A stretch of DNA of 64,000 nucleotides, from the NCBI GenBank assembly GCA_013398295.1, contig VZSF01010138.1:429553-493552 (forward strand). The letters run 5' to 3'. Of this stretch, positions 1 to 13,719 are shown piece by piece. Under the pieces are notes generated by a model. That model was not told the origin of the DNA. It made no database searches and saw only the letters and a list, made by a program, of their open reading frames with translations. The stretch's first letter is position 1, and every line of letters begins with the position of its first letter. Made by a program: the position numbers and the translations under genes. This stretch comes from Chionis minor (lineage: Eukaryota; Chordata; Aves; Charadriiformes; Chionididae).

Positions 1-779
1 GTATAACATGAGGAAAGACTGTTTTATGAGGAAGACATCAGATTAGGATTCAGATCCAGCTTTCACATTCAATACTGATTCAGACTTCTGGTGTGACTCA
101 GTTGTTCACCTTCTATTAGGCAAAAGTGCAGTAAAACTTTGTCTTTCATCCTATTCTCTCTCCAGGCAAAGTCCAAGGCGCTTTCTCTTCAGCAGGATTT
201 AGTACAATGAACACCCATTACACTTCCATCACACATTACATTGTAAACCTATATTTTCTATCATTTTCTTATATTCTCTTCTAAGCACCGTATGCTTTTA
301 CAGAGCTAAGTGAACTCCATGGTAGATGCTTTGATCTCTATTTTAATAGGCCTTTGCAGTTAAATCAGTGTTAGGAATAAAAGTCAATACGCGCATACTG
401 AAATAGTTTCAATTTCATTGATTTTTTAGTAAGGAAATTGTCATGAGAGCAATCTGCTGGCTTTACCATCTTACAGATAGAATGACTGGCATGTTTTGAA
501 GGTTCAAATACTTTAACAAAGATGTTTTTCCTAGGATAAAAACATTTGTAAAAAAACCCTACATTTTGGTGGAGGACAGTTAACATGTGCCCGTCATAAT
601 TTTGTGTTATAAACACATATTCTCAGCTACAGCGAAGTCCTACTCTGAATTTCTCTCAAAGTAGTTCGTATTCAGGATTTATCAGTTCATAGTGGCCTTT
701 GTGATACTTGACATTGCACAACATACTGTTTTCTTCAACATGTCTTGCAAAAATCCTTTGTATACTGCAATTAAAGCGT
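1..779. other. intergenic, no gene seen
   Basis: AT-rich unique-looking sequence. The open frames are short and lack start context, splice consensus or family resemblance. I see nothing specific in it. It ends where the minus-strand CR1 begins. Confidence 0.6.
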
Positions 780-1965
780 CACAGAATGGATGAGGTGGGT
801 AGGCACCTCTGAAGAACTTCCAGACACCTACTCAGAGCAAGGTCAGCTGCAGCAGGTTGCTCAGGGCTGGGTTCAGCTGGGTTTTGAACAGCTTTAAGGA
901 CGGAGCCTCCACAACCTCTCTGGACAGCCTATGCTAGTTTTCAACCAACCTCACAGTTAACGTGATTTTTCTTGTGTTGAAATGCAATTGCCTGTATTGC
1001 AGTTTGTGCCCTTTGCTTCTCATCCTGACAATGGACATCACTCCAGAGAGCATGGCTCCATCATCTTTACCCCTCCCACCAGGTGTTTATGCACATGGAT
1101 AAGTTTCACCTGAGCCTTGTCACCTCCAAGCCAAATAGCACCAGCTCTCTCAGCCTCTCCTCACGTGACAGATGCTCCAACCCCCTGATCATCTTCATGG
1201 CCTTTTACTGGACTCGCTCCAGTATGTCCATTTGTCTCATACTGGGGACCCCAGAACTGAACCCAGCACTCCAGATGTGTCTCTACAGTGCTGAATAAAG
1301 GGGAAGGACCACCAACCTGCTGTCAATACTCCATCTAATGCAGCTCAGGGTGTCATTGGCCTTATTTGCCTCAAAAGCACATTGCTGGCTCACGTTAAAC
1401 TTGCTGTCAACCAGGACTGCCAGGGCCTTTCCTGCAGAGCTGACTTACAGTCATGCCCCAAACTCTACTGGTGCATTTAGTTATTCCTCCCAAGGGGCAG
1501 GACATTGCCTTTTCATTTGTTGAACTTCATGAGATACCTGCTGGCCCATTTCTCCACCCATTTCTTCAGTCCCTTTGACTGGCAGCACATTCATCTGGTG
1601 TATCCATTCTTCCAAGTCCTGTATCGTCTGCAAACTTGCTGAGGGTACACTTTGTCTCATCACCTAGATAATTAATGAAAATATTAAACAGTGTGGGAGC
1701 CGGTGTCAACCCCTAGAGTACATTACTAGCACTGGTCTCCAGCTGGACTTTGTACTGCTGGTCTCACTCCCCCTGGGTTGAGCCATTCAGCCAGTTTCAC
1801 CCCATGCCATTTTCATTTATTGGCCCCGTACTTCATTAGCCTCTCTCCGAGGACCTAATGGAGAACAGTGTTGAAAGTTACTTCATAAAGTCAAAATAAA
1901 CAACATCCACTGCTCTGTTCACATCCACTAAGCCAGTCATCTTATTGTAGAGGTTATCATCCCTC
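780..1965 (-). repeat. CR1 LINE fragment, reverse orientation, 3' part including decayed reverse-transcriptase frame
   Basis: Read on the minus strand, this is a decayed CR1 (chicken repeat 1) non-LTR retrotransposon. The element's 3' end is at 780-787, where the plus strand reads CACAGAAT, the complement of the CR1 terminal octamer ATTCTGTG. Going up in coordinate, the text matches the familiar antisense CR1 sequence: the tract about hollow points such as 'cacaacctctctgg' near 910, then the RT region. Around 1890-1945 the minus-strand translation gives AVDVVYFDF, the region around RT motif A (AVDxVYxDFSKAFDTV in CR1). A stop codon follows almost at once and the rest is broken by stops and indels, so the copy is dead and old. 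Similarity fades near 1965, so the element is 5'-truncated, as is usual for CR1. The orientation and family are firm; the subfamily and exact 5' boundary are not. Confidence 0.88.
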
Positions 1966-3135
1966 TGCGCAGGAGGGAAGAGGAAGGTCTTAAATCCAAG
2001 ATTACGGCACTGAAAGGCCAGTTTTATTTTCCCGCTGCTTGGAATTGTCATTCCTGGGCATGGAGTCAATTCTGGCATGAGGGAAGTAGATGTAATTTCT
2101 TCATTTATGTTTTACATTAGGTAGATCTTATTTACCTTGGATTTCAGATATTTAAATGCCTTGCAGTATTCCAGGTTTAAAATTGTGCTGTGACCTTTAG
2201 AAGAGAAAAGGATCCTGAGGCTAAAATATCAGTTGTGCTGTTCCAAAGACAGCTCATTTCTCCATGCAGAGCTTTTTGTGTTGCTAACAAGGAGCCTGGT
2301 TTTTATGCTGTTCTTCATGAAAACAGAAGCTCAGCCTTGGAGTCATCTCTCCTTGAGGTAGCCGAGATGTGAAATTGGCCCATGCTTTATGCCAAATGCA
2401 GTTGATAGCTTAGTTGAAAATTGGATTTTCTTTAGAACAGAAAGCAGAGCAAACAAAAGTCAATGGGAATATTCTTTTTGGCATCCCTGGGCCTTGGAGC
2501 AGCTCTTTGAAAATGGGTTTTCATGAAGAGAGATGTGATGTTGAACTAGGCCCTGAAATGACTTCCCTGGTGTAAACTCTTAAATATTTTAGAGTCGTAT
2601 TAAAGAGGAAGACTTTCCCTGCCACACTTAGCCCTCCAAAGCCAGTTCTCTGCAAAGATGTGAAAGAGCAGAGAAGAGATAATATCGATACAGACTTATT
2701 CAGAGATCTGGGGGAAAAAATATATATGTTTCTGAATCTTGCCAACATTGCTCAGAGCTCAGACGTACCTGGCTGTGTCACTTGACCTGAAGTAAAAGTC
2801 CATACTCACAGGTGGGTGTATGTGGCACATACAAGATGTAACACAGTTTGCTGACATCCTGGGGAGGGTCCATCCAAAGGCCATTGGCTTGGTTGGGGGC
2901 TGGAGCGCACACTGCACATGGGAAGCCTGGAAGCACAGGGGTTGTTCAGTCTGAGGGTTAGAAACTTAAGGAGGAATTTGTTTGCTGTCTTCCACACCTG
3001 AAAGGAGATTATGGAAATAGAGCCAGGCTCCTCTCGTAGAAGTGCAATGAAAGGATGGGGGACAACAATCACAAGGACATAAAGAAAAAAAACCTTTACT
3101 GTGAAAGACATTAATTAGTGAAACATGGGATCAGA
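1966..3135. other. intergenic, no gene seen
   Basis: Spacer between two CR1 fragments. The minus-strand open frame at 2806-3111 has no recognisable domain. I see no regulatory or RNA signature. Confidence 0.5.
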
Positions 3136-3265
3136 GAGTCTGTGGACTCTCCACCCTCAGTCCAAAGCTCTGAGCAACCTGACCTGCCCTTGGAGTTTAC
3201 CCTGCTTTGGGCTGGAGATTGGGCTGGACAACGTCCAGAGGTCCCTTCCAGCCTGAACCATTCCT
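3136..3265 (+). repeat. CR1 LINE 3'-end fragment
   Basis: The plus strand follows the terminal part of the CR1 consensus: a 'gtctgtggactctccac' start, 'ctgagcaacctga', then 'ccagaggtcccttccagcctgaaccattcc'-type wording just before the element's end. The terminal octamer is degraded (ATTCCTTG instead of ATTCTATG). An internal deletion makes it shorter than the usual tail. It lies in the opposite orientation to the CR1 at 780-1965. Confidence 0.8.
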
Positions 3266-6194
3266 TGAGTCAGTGACTCACAAGGGAGTTAGCATAACTT
3301 ACATTACATTGGACTAAGAACAGGTATCCAAACCCTTATTGAGGTTTAGAAATGCACAGGAACATTCTAAGCTCAGCAGGAGCACTTCCTGCATCAGAAA
3401 AGATATTGAAAACTTTGGCTAAAGATTCTTTCAGCAGGCATTGAAGTTTACGCAACTTTCTTGAATGAACTCCAGAGCTGTTGCTAATATATGTGAAAAA
3501 TTCAGATTCTATAAGCATTTTCAAACAAGCAGAAATTTGCAAAAATATATGTCTACTCTTAACTTAGTTTCTCTGATAGCAAAGCTGTGCATCCTCAATA
3601 TGCAGTACTTTCTTCACAGAAGTGTAGTCTGGATACACTACCATATTTTTCTCTTCGGAGATATTTTTAACAGATGTGCATATAGCTTATGGATATACTT
3701 TGAGAGGAAATGCTGATTTTTTGCAGAAATTTGAGGTATCACATGAAGCACCAAATGCTAGGCAAGCATTGATTTATTTCTGATAACTGAATATTAAAAA
3801 TATACATATATATGATATTGCAAAGATACCTGTTTGAAAAGCCTCAGACACAGAGCACTCTTCTTTTGCATCTGCTGCTGCTTTGTCAATAATTTATCTG
3901 TAATTAATTATTGAGATACCTTTTTTTTAAATCTAAGTAAAATCTTGACAGCACAAAGCACAGAATCTTGAACTGTGTTGAACTGCTTAAGAAGAGACTA
4001 AGTAGAAAGGAAGAAGAATTCTTATTAGCATACAAATAGATGAGATAAAACAAAAGGGAATATACTGCTCAGGAAGCAGTTTTACAAATGTTATTTTTCA
4101 AGTGTTCTACAGGGTGGAGGTCCCCATTTAATAATGGCATTTAAAAATTGTCATTAAGGCCTTAATCCTTTAATGTGCCACATGTGGGTGGTTGCTGTCC
4201 AGATGCCAAGTGAGGCTGGGGAGACGATGGGCTTCGTGAGAAGCTGGAGTGCTTCAGCTGAGCGTCGCATTGTCCTACAGAAGTTTACAGATCCTTCCTG
4301 CACCAACCCCCAGAGACCACAGAGAAGATTTTCAGCAAAGTGTAATATGACAAATTCAAAAAAGTGAATGGGAAAAATGCATCTGAACTGCATTCCTTTC
4401 AACAACAAACTCAGATTTCTAAGGTCTCTGTATCACTGGTTAGCAAAGGTAGGGTCACAGGTCCCAAAAAAATTGACAATCATTTTTTATATTAATGTAT
4501 GTCAAATTTATACTGATACTAATACATATTTAAAGAACTTACCTACACCTTTAGCTGAACTGCAGAAATTGGAAACTACTGTGCTTCCAGCGTCTTGCAA
4601 TGCAAAATAAAATGGATTATCTTAAACAGCCTTTTCTGGAAATGGTCTGCACAAATGTATGCCAGAAGTTGCCTCCTCTCACCTGGGAGATAATAATTCC
4701 ATTGTTAGCAACTATCTGACTGTAAGTTTAAGGAATTCTTTGTGGACCTCAAAAGAAACCTCGCATTGAAATTTTAAGCCAAAGCAGTGGATAGAATTTG
4801 AAGAAGGAAAATCCTCATTAAAATACTCATTAAAAGCGGTGTGGTAAATTCCACCTGTTATCCTGTATCCTTGGCCCAGTCTCATCAGTGTGGCCAGTAT
4901 TGTAGTGTCAGGGAACTGTAGGTCTCTGGGTGAATGTCAGATCGGCAATCACATGAAAGAGCTAATCACTTTGCAAAATATTGGGGCATTTTTTGTGTCC
5001 ACATACAGACTAAGCACTGTAAGTCAAACTATTGAAGTCGTTGTAATGGAGTTCAGCAAGCTTTTTTTTTTTTCAGGCACGAGAAAGGTTAAATTATAGC
5101 TACTGCTCTCAGCATTAGAAAAAAAACCCAATATTAAAGCATACCTCAAGGACCTAAGCTCTTTATAACCTTTGAAGCAGCAAATTTTTGACAATACTTC
5201 GTAGAGTGAGTACTGGAAGACAAACAGCTGCACTAGTACAAGTTATTATCACTTAAGTTATCAGACTCCAGCTGACACAAAAGTCAAGTCAAGCAAATAA
5301 TGCAAACTTTCAAGAGGAGCCATATGCACATGGGGTTCATCCTGAAAGTCACTAAAGCGATTGACTCATGGAAGTCCTGATGCCTGATAATTACCTCTCT
5401 TCCCAAAATGAAGGTATTTGTAACTAGTGTTTTCATTGCTCAGATTTCAGGCAGAAGATTAAAAGAAAATTGGGACTAATGGAAGACTTAGTAAAATAAA
5501 TATCATATGTCACTGACCTACATATTTACAGCTGCTCTGTATTTTTGATCAAGTGAATAAAGCACAAAAAGTTTCAGGAGTCCTCAATCTTACCTCTGGT
5601 TTTATCATTAACTTCTTCATTACGGTTACCCAGGCACTGTAACCTAGACACCTAAGTACCAACTGTTGAAATTCTTGATGTTATTTCACATGTCAATGCT
5701 ACTTTCCAGTTGGTATCAACTACCTGAAGAGTGACAAAGAAAAGGAAGCTAGGAACCTGCTGAGAACCGGGGGGAGCAGAAGTTATTTCTGTTTGCTGGT
5801 TGATATGGCAGCATTCAAAGGCATCACTCTTCATGATAGCTCATTGCCATTCCTGCTCCAATTCCCACCTTTTTGTTGAAATATTTCTTGACCTTGAATA
5901 CCTCCCGAAAAAAATGGGGGAGAAGATCTGAAAATTGGGTACTTTAATCTGGTCTCTCTGTTGTCAAGGGAGAGATATCCTTAGTACCTCTCCCCATAAA
6001 GGTCTGGAGGTAAACTGGCAACACAATACTGAAATAATCCATTTTCCACAAATTTTCATTCACAACAGAGGTGACAGGGGCTGTGCAGTGGACAGATTTG
6101 GGAGACTGTAACAAATGAGGTCCCCAGGTACACAGCCCTGATGTCCTGCAAAGCAATAACGCAACAAGATGTCCACCAAAACCATCTGAAACCA

Positions 6195-6297
6195 GCGCTG
6201 AAAAGGATTAAATGGGAGAAAGTAACAAGCGAAGCAGAAGAAAGAGGAAGGAAAAACAAAAGGAAAAGAATGGAGAAAGAGAAAAGGAGCTCAGCAG
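6195..6297 (+). repeat. purine-rich (GA) low-complexity tract
   Basis: The plus strand is dominated by A and G, with runs such as GAAAGAGGAAGG and GGAGAAAGAGAAAAGGAG and few pyrimidines. It produces an artificial Lys/Glu/Arg-rich frame. No gene is implied. Confidence 0.6.
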
Positions 6298-7949
6298 AAC
6301 AACTTCGGAGTCTGAGTCACTCTTTTAATAAAACTTTTGTAAAGTTCAAAAACCCAACTGCATTTTATCTGTGAGCCTGAAAAGATGAAAGGAGAAAGGA
6401 GAAGAAGGTTGTAACTTTCATGTTTATACACAAATACTTGGAAAGAACCTGCCTCTGCCTAACGCCTTCATTCAGTACTTAGAAGTGCAAACACAAATTA
6501 AATGAGGGCTTTGAAGTTCTCAGCTGTGCAGAAGCCCCAGCAGAACAAGGAGTTCTGAGCTGAGGCAGAGGAAGAAAAGTGCGTACAATGCTGTAGAAGG
6601 AGTATGAGTGCAAGGAGGCATAGACAGAAGAGATGTGTATTTCAGTCCTCCGAGTTTTGCTGGTACCAAGGGTCGTATTGAATCCATAGGGCAAATTTGG
6701 CTTGGAATGCCAGGGAAGTCCCTGTCCTGTCTTGGCAGCAATGTCAGAAGACTCCCTGTCAGCCACAGTTGGCCTCATGGGCTCCATCAAGCCCACTTGG
6801 TGAACACATGCTTACCAGAGCCAGAAGGTGGACACAGCAGGAAGGGAGACATCAAGCAGAAGAGGCTCTGCTCATCATTCCCAGTGCTGCTACACACTGG
6901 AGGAAATGTGGCTGCAATCAAAATACCAGTAGTACCAGTTTCTCAGCTGAAGGTATCAGACGCCTTCCGCATCAGCTCTTGCTGACCAAGGTGCCAAGGG
7001 CCTAGCAACCCTCCACACCTTCAGCAACAAGGCGCCATAGTGCACCAAGAGAGTCCTCCAAGCAGCAAAGCTCAAAATACATGGGATTCAATGCACTCTC
7101 TCCTTGGGCCACCTCCATCCCATCCTCACTTCAGCCCCTCTGGCCATATTGCTGTGTCTTCTTCGGTTAGATGGCTTGTCTCAGCGCATATGCTACAACA
7201 CTGCTCTGGTCCTGCCCTATCTAGGCTTTGCCAAGAAAGAGTGCTGCTGAGCTTCCAATGACCATCAACACAACAAGGGAACCAGAGAGACGAGAAATAA
7301 TTAACCTCTGATCAGTAGAGACATGCCATAAGTATCCAAGCTGGTAGAAAACACCACAAAGTAGAATTCCAGTAGCGTTGCTGTGCATGCAAGAACCAAA
7401 ATGCTACATCCCAGATGAAAAGCTGAAGGAAAAACCTGCAGAAAGTGAGTTCTTGTACATGATTTTGGAGCCTGAGGGCTCCTTGTTTTGTGCACAGAAA
7501 GGGAATATTGACTTTGGCAGCACAGTGTACACCCTGCAGGGCTCCGAGTCTCTTCCTGCTGCCCCAAGTTCTTTTCTCCCATAAATTCCTCTCAGGAATG
7601 AAGGAACTTTATTAAAAAAAAAAGATCCGCTTAATGAGTTTTCTCATGTATGGCCAAGAGTAAAAAGTAAATGTTTAACCCCTGACCTCAAGGCTAAATT
7701 ACAGCATGGTAAGTGATGAGGAGCCACTGCTTACTGTTTGCTTTAAGAGCAGTAACAATGTCACCATTTCCAGAGAGCAATTAAGCACTCCTGCTGGGTT
7801 TAGCAGTAAAGTGCTTTTTCTTGGTGCAATCAAACAGTTCAGGGTTTTTTCCCCTCAAGTTTACAGAATACCTCGGTAAATTCAAATCCTCAAACCCCAG
7901 CTGAGATGGAACATCCCAGATGTTGCTGCTAAAATACATGATCATAGAT

Positions 7950-8047
7950 ACATATATGACAATTTATATACTTTATATATGTGAATGTGCATATATAATC
8001 TATATTAATATAAGAGTATATAAATACAAATATAAATCTGTGTGTGC
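7950..8047. repeat. AT-rich low-complexity sequence with TATATA/ACATATA runs
   Basis: This is a degenerate mix of ATATAT, TATAAA and ACATATATA words with almost no G or C except a terminal TGTGTGTGCAC. It lies directly before the CR1 fragment at 8086 and could be a decayed microsatellite. Confidence 0.6.
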
Positions 8048-8085
8048 ACAAATATAAGCGTGCAATGGAAAAAAACTTGGATCCC

Positions 8086-8211
8086 ACCTTAGAGATATTA
8101 AAAAGCTATCTGGACATGGTCCTGGGTGACTGGTTCTAGATGGCCCTGCTTGAGCAGTGGGGGTGGGCAAGACCACCGCCAGAGGTCCCTTCCCACCTTA
8201 ACCATTCTATG
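8086..8211 (+). repeat. CR1 LINE 3'-end fragment
   Basis: The plus strand matches the CR1 tail (a 'gagatattaaaaagctatc' start, 'ctggacatggtcctggg', then 'agaggtcccttcccacc') and ends in one good terminal octamer ATTCTATG at 8204-8211. It is 5'-truncated to about 125 bp. Confidence 0.87.
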
Positions 8212-11200
8212 CTTCCGCTTTTGTACCCAACTATTCTGGTTTTCCACCCAAAAGCAATTATTTGGGCATAAGTTGGCCATCTTCTAATGGTACCCACCTC
8301 TACAGTACATGAACAATTTAGCACCATGTTCATCCAGTTTCTGAGGGCCCAGAAGAAGTCTTTCTTTGTATTTCTTTGTTTTTCTTTTTGAGACCTGCTG
8401 TGAAAAGCTCATTGTTTTACTGTTAGTAGTTCAATAAGCTTCAGACAGGAACGTTGAACCCACTGACAAAAGTTAAATATCCATGCAGCCAACCACTTCG
8501 TGGAAGATTTTAATCTCTGAAGTAAAGTGCCTCCACTGCTTTGCCCTGAATGACAGATTCTGCAAACATAAATTTTACAAAAAGTTTTTTTCCACTCAGT
8601 GGTGAGATTTTGGTCCTTACAGCTGTCTATAGGTCAACATTAGATGGAAGAGAAAACTTTCCTAGGCTTGGCATGAGAAATGTTGTGTCCCACATTACTG
8701 AGAAATATTAATGAGTGTACTAATGGATAGAATAAGGAGCTTTAATGACTTACATCCAGCTGGCTGGAGCCTTACAATCTATGAAGGACTGAAGGAAGAC
8801 TCCCAGAGGGTCTCATGATGTGCTGATTCTCAAATAAATCCTTGGATGTGTTTCCTGGGAGTGCTCACAGACTTAGTAGTTTCAGACACCAATTCAAGAA
8901 AATTGTCTTATTCACTATCTGCCTTTGCCACACATTCAAGAGTTTTCAGCACCCAGCAACTGAAACAAGGGGATCTCCCAATTTCTAAACATTTTGGAAC
9001 GTACTTGACTTTAAGCGTAGATTTTAAATCCTTGGCTTAGACCATTATTTTTAACTGCTTTCCATAGTGTGTTTGACCATGTCTGAACTGAGTTATACAG
9101 TCCTAAATCCGGTATATTACACCACATAGCCAAGGGAAATCCAGGCTCTTGCTATTCCAACTAGGAAGACATGCTATGTTGATTTGGGATCCACAAGCAA
9201 CTTTATCACATAAACTATGTTTTGTTAAAGTCAATTTTGGTTTTACTTTGTAGGCCTCAAATAAGATAAACAGTTGTCGTTATTTGCTATTGGCTTCTTT
9301 AATTCTATTGACCTCTGGCAGTAAATGCATCTGCTCAACCACAACACAAAAGAAAGGTGCCAGAAGTTTTTTCAAAGCCCTAAGGATTTAAACAACTCCA
9401 AAAGAGATCAAGGCAAGTGGACAGAGGAAGACCCTAAAGAAACAGTTGTGTTACTACTGCAAGGTGATTCCAGACATCGCTGTTCTTTCACAAATAACGC
9501 TGTATAAAGACTCAAAGTTTCACCCCAAATGAGACATGACATTGCCACAGATCTGCCATTGCATTTTACATGCAAAACATACTTCAGTTATTGCTACTTG
9601 TAATATTCTGCCAAACAATGCAAGATGACATCATTGCATGAACTCTCCCAGGTTCTTAAGACTGGGTAAATGTTATCTTGGGAAAATATTAGCTGTTGAT
9701 CCCCTGAGGCAGTCTGGACAGAGGAGCAGCAGTGAGCAGTGGAAAGGCCCTTTTCTCCCCATTACCTGCTCCAAGCAAAGGCAGAAGGGCTCCTGGAGAT
9801 TGGAATCCTGCTGAGCCAAGATTGTCCTGAGCATTGCTGCAGCCACTTCTGCTGCAGGACTATTGTTTGTGCATCACCAGAAGCCGGCAGACTTCCTGTC
9901 TCCAAGGCATACCGCATAGCAGGGGCTGACAGTGGCCACCAGAACATGACACCAGCTTAGGACATCACCATGGTGTGAGAATATCTCCTGCAGCACCACT
10001 CTCTCTGTAACTTTCTCGTATACTGGATGTGAAAACACAGCAAGTGTTAAGAGACATAAAAGCCTTAGATGTGCCTTAGCTCCTTTTTCCTCTCCATTTG
10101 TGTCTCTTGCCTGCAGCCTGTTCATGCCACAACAATGATCTCTTGTTGGCTGGTGACCAGTCTGCTGCAAGATCCAGGTGGCTCAGTGTGCTGGCAGAAT
10201 ATTTAAATGCCCCGTCGCACACAAAGCCCATACCCCAATGCAACCAGAAGGGCTGCACAGAAGTTTCGCAGTTAAGTCTTCTTATCCTCTTTGTAAAGGT
10301 TTTTTTTTCAAAATCAGAACAAGGCCTAAGATATTCAACAGTTTACATCATTAAACCAGGTCAGGCCTCCTCCTCTCTCAGGTTGCTCATCTCACTGGCT
10401 CTCTGTTATTATTATTTTTTTCTCTTGCCTTAGACCTTGGCACTTCCTGACCTGACGTAGTATTAAATACAGTGCACTCAACCAGGGAATAGAGGTGGTT
10501 AGTGATTTTGACCTCTCTGCAATGCAGTGTGGGTTACAGCACCCGCAGCCCAGCCTCCCACCTGGCGGGTCAGTAGGGACACATCCCTCCCATCCTCATC
10601 CCCGCCAGCACAACCGCGGCTCAGACTTCACAGAGCGGAACTGACCACAGCCTGTCAGGTGTCTCATCTCAGGAGGGTCCCAGTGAACCTGCCCATGGAG
10701 GGAGGGACCTCTGCTGCGACACCACGTGTTCGTGACAAACCTCGACACAACAGCTGGCTGAAATGGACGCTGGACATCCTCGGGTGGCTGTGCCACGCTC
10801 TCCCCACACTACGTGGGCAGGACAGTATGATTGCCAGCTGAGGAAACCTGAGGGACTTTACAGCCACCGGCCCCCATCTTGACATCCTCTTCATAACTTT
10901 TGAGCTTGAGCATTTTTAAATCATGCTGTCTTTTCTAAGTGTCATGACTATTTATCTTCAGCAAGGATGGTCATGTTCTGTTAGGTTGCTGATCAGTTAG
11001 TTCACTGATCTTCACAATACCCTCCATGAGGTGAACCGAATGGAGGGCATCTCTTGGCTTGCCTGCAGTGCCCTTGTTCTCTAGAGGGACTCTCTTCATT
11101 TCTTTGCTAGGCCAGTGGACCCACAGAGTCCCCCAGTGTCTCCCTTCTTCCCTGTTTCAGTTTCCACCACGGTACTGGAACGGCACCATCCTGACAGGTG

Positions 11201-12063
11201 CAGGAGTTATGGCCCTTACCTAGTCATCCATCGCAGGTGCAACACCAGGGTGCAGTGAGCAGCAATGTCACTCCAACCGTCCACGGGTGTCAAGGACCAG
11301 AGCTCTGCTGCGAGACCCCTGAAACCTCCAGCAAAGAGGAATGTGTGCCCTTGAGTGGCACTAATTCCCAGGCTACCTAGATGCCTTAATCTTTCTCTGT
11401 CCTTACCTCTAAAATAGTGGGTAATGGCAGTCCCTGTCTTCCTAGGGTTCCTGTGAGCACAGATAGATTAAGGACCGTAAAGTGTCCTACTACCATTGGG
11501 TTATGGAGACATGGTCCTTCCTTACAGCAAGAGCCACAAGCCCATCTTGTTTAGATCTAGAGCAGGGTCTAGCATTTCAGTAGAGAAGGTGGAGTCACAT
11601 TATGCATTTTTGAGGAGATTTTCATGTTTCATCTTAGCCATTTGAACCCCTGATGTTCACTGCCACAAAGAGGGATGTCTTGTGTTCCTACAAGAAAGTA
11701 AGCCTGATAGGATACTTGAAGGTAGAAAGCCAGGTAGTCCCAAATGTGTTCTTGCAGTGAGTGGCAAGAAACAAATTATGCAGCTGAAAGGAAACGAAGA
11801 TAATCTTTATGTGGTTTAAAAGATCATAAGTCTGGCGCCGACTGCCAGAGAATAGCACAATCAATGGCACCATTGGCCTATCAAAATGGAGAGATGATTT
11901 TCATAATGCTGCATAACAATAAAAGACTGGCCGGTGGCTGGATTTGTTGTCACTTGTGGTTTCTTATACTAAAGAACATTAGAAATGCCTCAAAATTTTC
12001 AGCAGCAGCATTCCAGGCCTTGGCAGACAACAACTGAGTTCGTTATGAGGAAGGTGTAGGGGG

Positions 12064-12098
12064 AAAAAAAAAAAAACCAAAACAAAACAAAACAAAAA
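12064..12098. repeat. A-run followed by (CAAAA)n simple repeat
   Basis: A run of 13 A is followed by about four CAAAA units. Read on the plus strand it looks like a poly(A) tail plus microsatellite, but I found no retroposed body upstream. Confidence 0.85.
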
Positions 12099-13686
12099 GG
12101 CCCATCCCAGCATGCCACAACTTTTCTCAATCAGGAGTTCTTGAACCATGAAGCAGGAGGAAGAAGCAAATTTTGCTCCCTCAAATCCTATTGCTGTCAA
12201 GTCCCCTCGTGTTCCTTGGACAGCCTGCATCTGCAGTTCTGTTAGAGGGTCAAGCCAGCCCTCAATCACACTCCACAGCTTTCCTAAAGCACACTCTGTA
12301 GCAAAATAAAGACATCATTCACTATGGGAAGCTGCCAGCATGCTGCCATTATTGCAGGTCTGCTGCAATTTCAGCACCTAGTTTGCTTTTCTATTCCTAG
12401 AAACCAGAGTTTCACAGGCTCTGGGATGGTCAGTGGAAAGCTCAACCCCAAGATTTGCCCTATACCTGCTCCATATCTAGAGGGGGACCAGATGACTTCC
12501 CCCCCCAGCTTCACTCTTTTGTTTGCTTTTAACCCCATGGCTCCTCTGAAATCCACACATGCTGCAGAAGGAGTTCTCAGTTAAATTTTCAATCAGCAAT
12601 CAGTGTCTTCCTCCAAATCCTGAGGTATCTGATACTATTTACCAACAAAGAACCAACTCTGAAGGCTTGTACTGAAGTGAAAATCTCTTGAATTATTCTC
12701 TGTTGCCCAAGATGAGACATTTAGTATTTTCCTTTTCTCCCTCGGGGCAGTAAAGAAGAGGAAACAGTGACATGTACAATGAAAACAAAAATACAGCAGA
12801 ATATACTTACCTCCATGAGGTGGAATCCGTTTGGGTTTTTCAGATCTGCACAGTGCAGACTGGTGGGATCATCGACCATGACTGAGCTCCTGCATGCACA
12901 GTCTGTACAAATAATAACGAATGCAGAAAGACTGGAGCTGCTCATTGACCAACACATCTTCCTGACTGCAATTTAAGGACTGAGGATATGACTCACCCTG
13001 CTCAGGCTGTGCTCCATTTCATTTCAGTGTTGCATACTGGGGTTTGCTCTATCTGTACTCAATTTCTGATGTTACAGATATGTCTCCAGCAGAGATCACT
13101 CTCCTGCTTTACTCCATGTTTATGATATTTCACCAGGCAGAATGTAGGCAACATAGAAAACCTGCGATTCAAGTCATTTCACGAGTGGCATTGCTACACC
13201 ATCAAAACACTCTAAAGTGACTTTTGCCCATACCAGAAAGCTAACATGGCTCTAAGCCTCTGGCATATCAGCTTAAAAGCATTTCCTATGGTCTCCTCAT
13301 TTCTTTTGAGAATATCCTGTAAGTGATGTACAACCAAGGAACAAATACAATTTCTCAGAGTGCTTAGTTTTCACTTTGGCACAATCTGTAGTTGCTGTGT
13401 TCCAAAAACCTCATGGGAATTGAATTATCCCAAGTCCTACTGTTCTGGACCCCTTCATCTGATTTAGCTGAAATTGGCTAATATACTAAGAAGTATAAGA
13501 CATACACATACAGGAGAATGAGACTGTACAAACTATACTGAACCAAGCAGCTGTAAGGTTTAAAATTTAATCATGCAAGTTGATATTTACGTTAGCATGA
13601 ATTTCCAGTCCTACCTGCAATAGTCTTCTGCTAAACCTGCCAAATGGTCTTCTGCACTGACCATCTCTCAGCCACAGGCTTCAACC

Positions 13687-13719
13687 CTTTTTATTTCCTC
13701 TTTTTTTTCTTTTTTTTAA
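13687..13719. repeat. T-rich low-complexity tract
   Basis: Runs of T8-T9 are broken by single C, A and CTC. Confidence 0.8.

Larger units (their letters stand above)
3266..8085. other. intergenic, no gene seen
   Basis: About 4.8 kb without a supported gene. It contains a T10 run near 5060, a purine-rich tract at about 6195-6297 (listed separately) and, at 7950-8047, an AT-rich patch. Open frames such as 6608-6985 overlap others in different frames and carry no recognisable motif. Confidence 0.5.

Noticed and set aside
1083..2078. Small open frames within 1083-2078
   Set aside because: They are inside the CR1 fragment. Those on the plus strand are antisense to it and the minus-strand ones are broken pieces of its RT frame.
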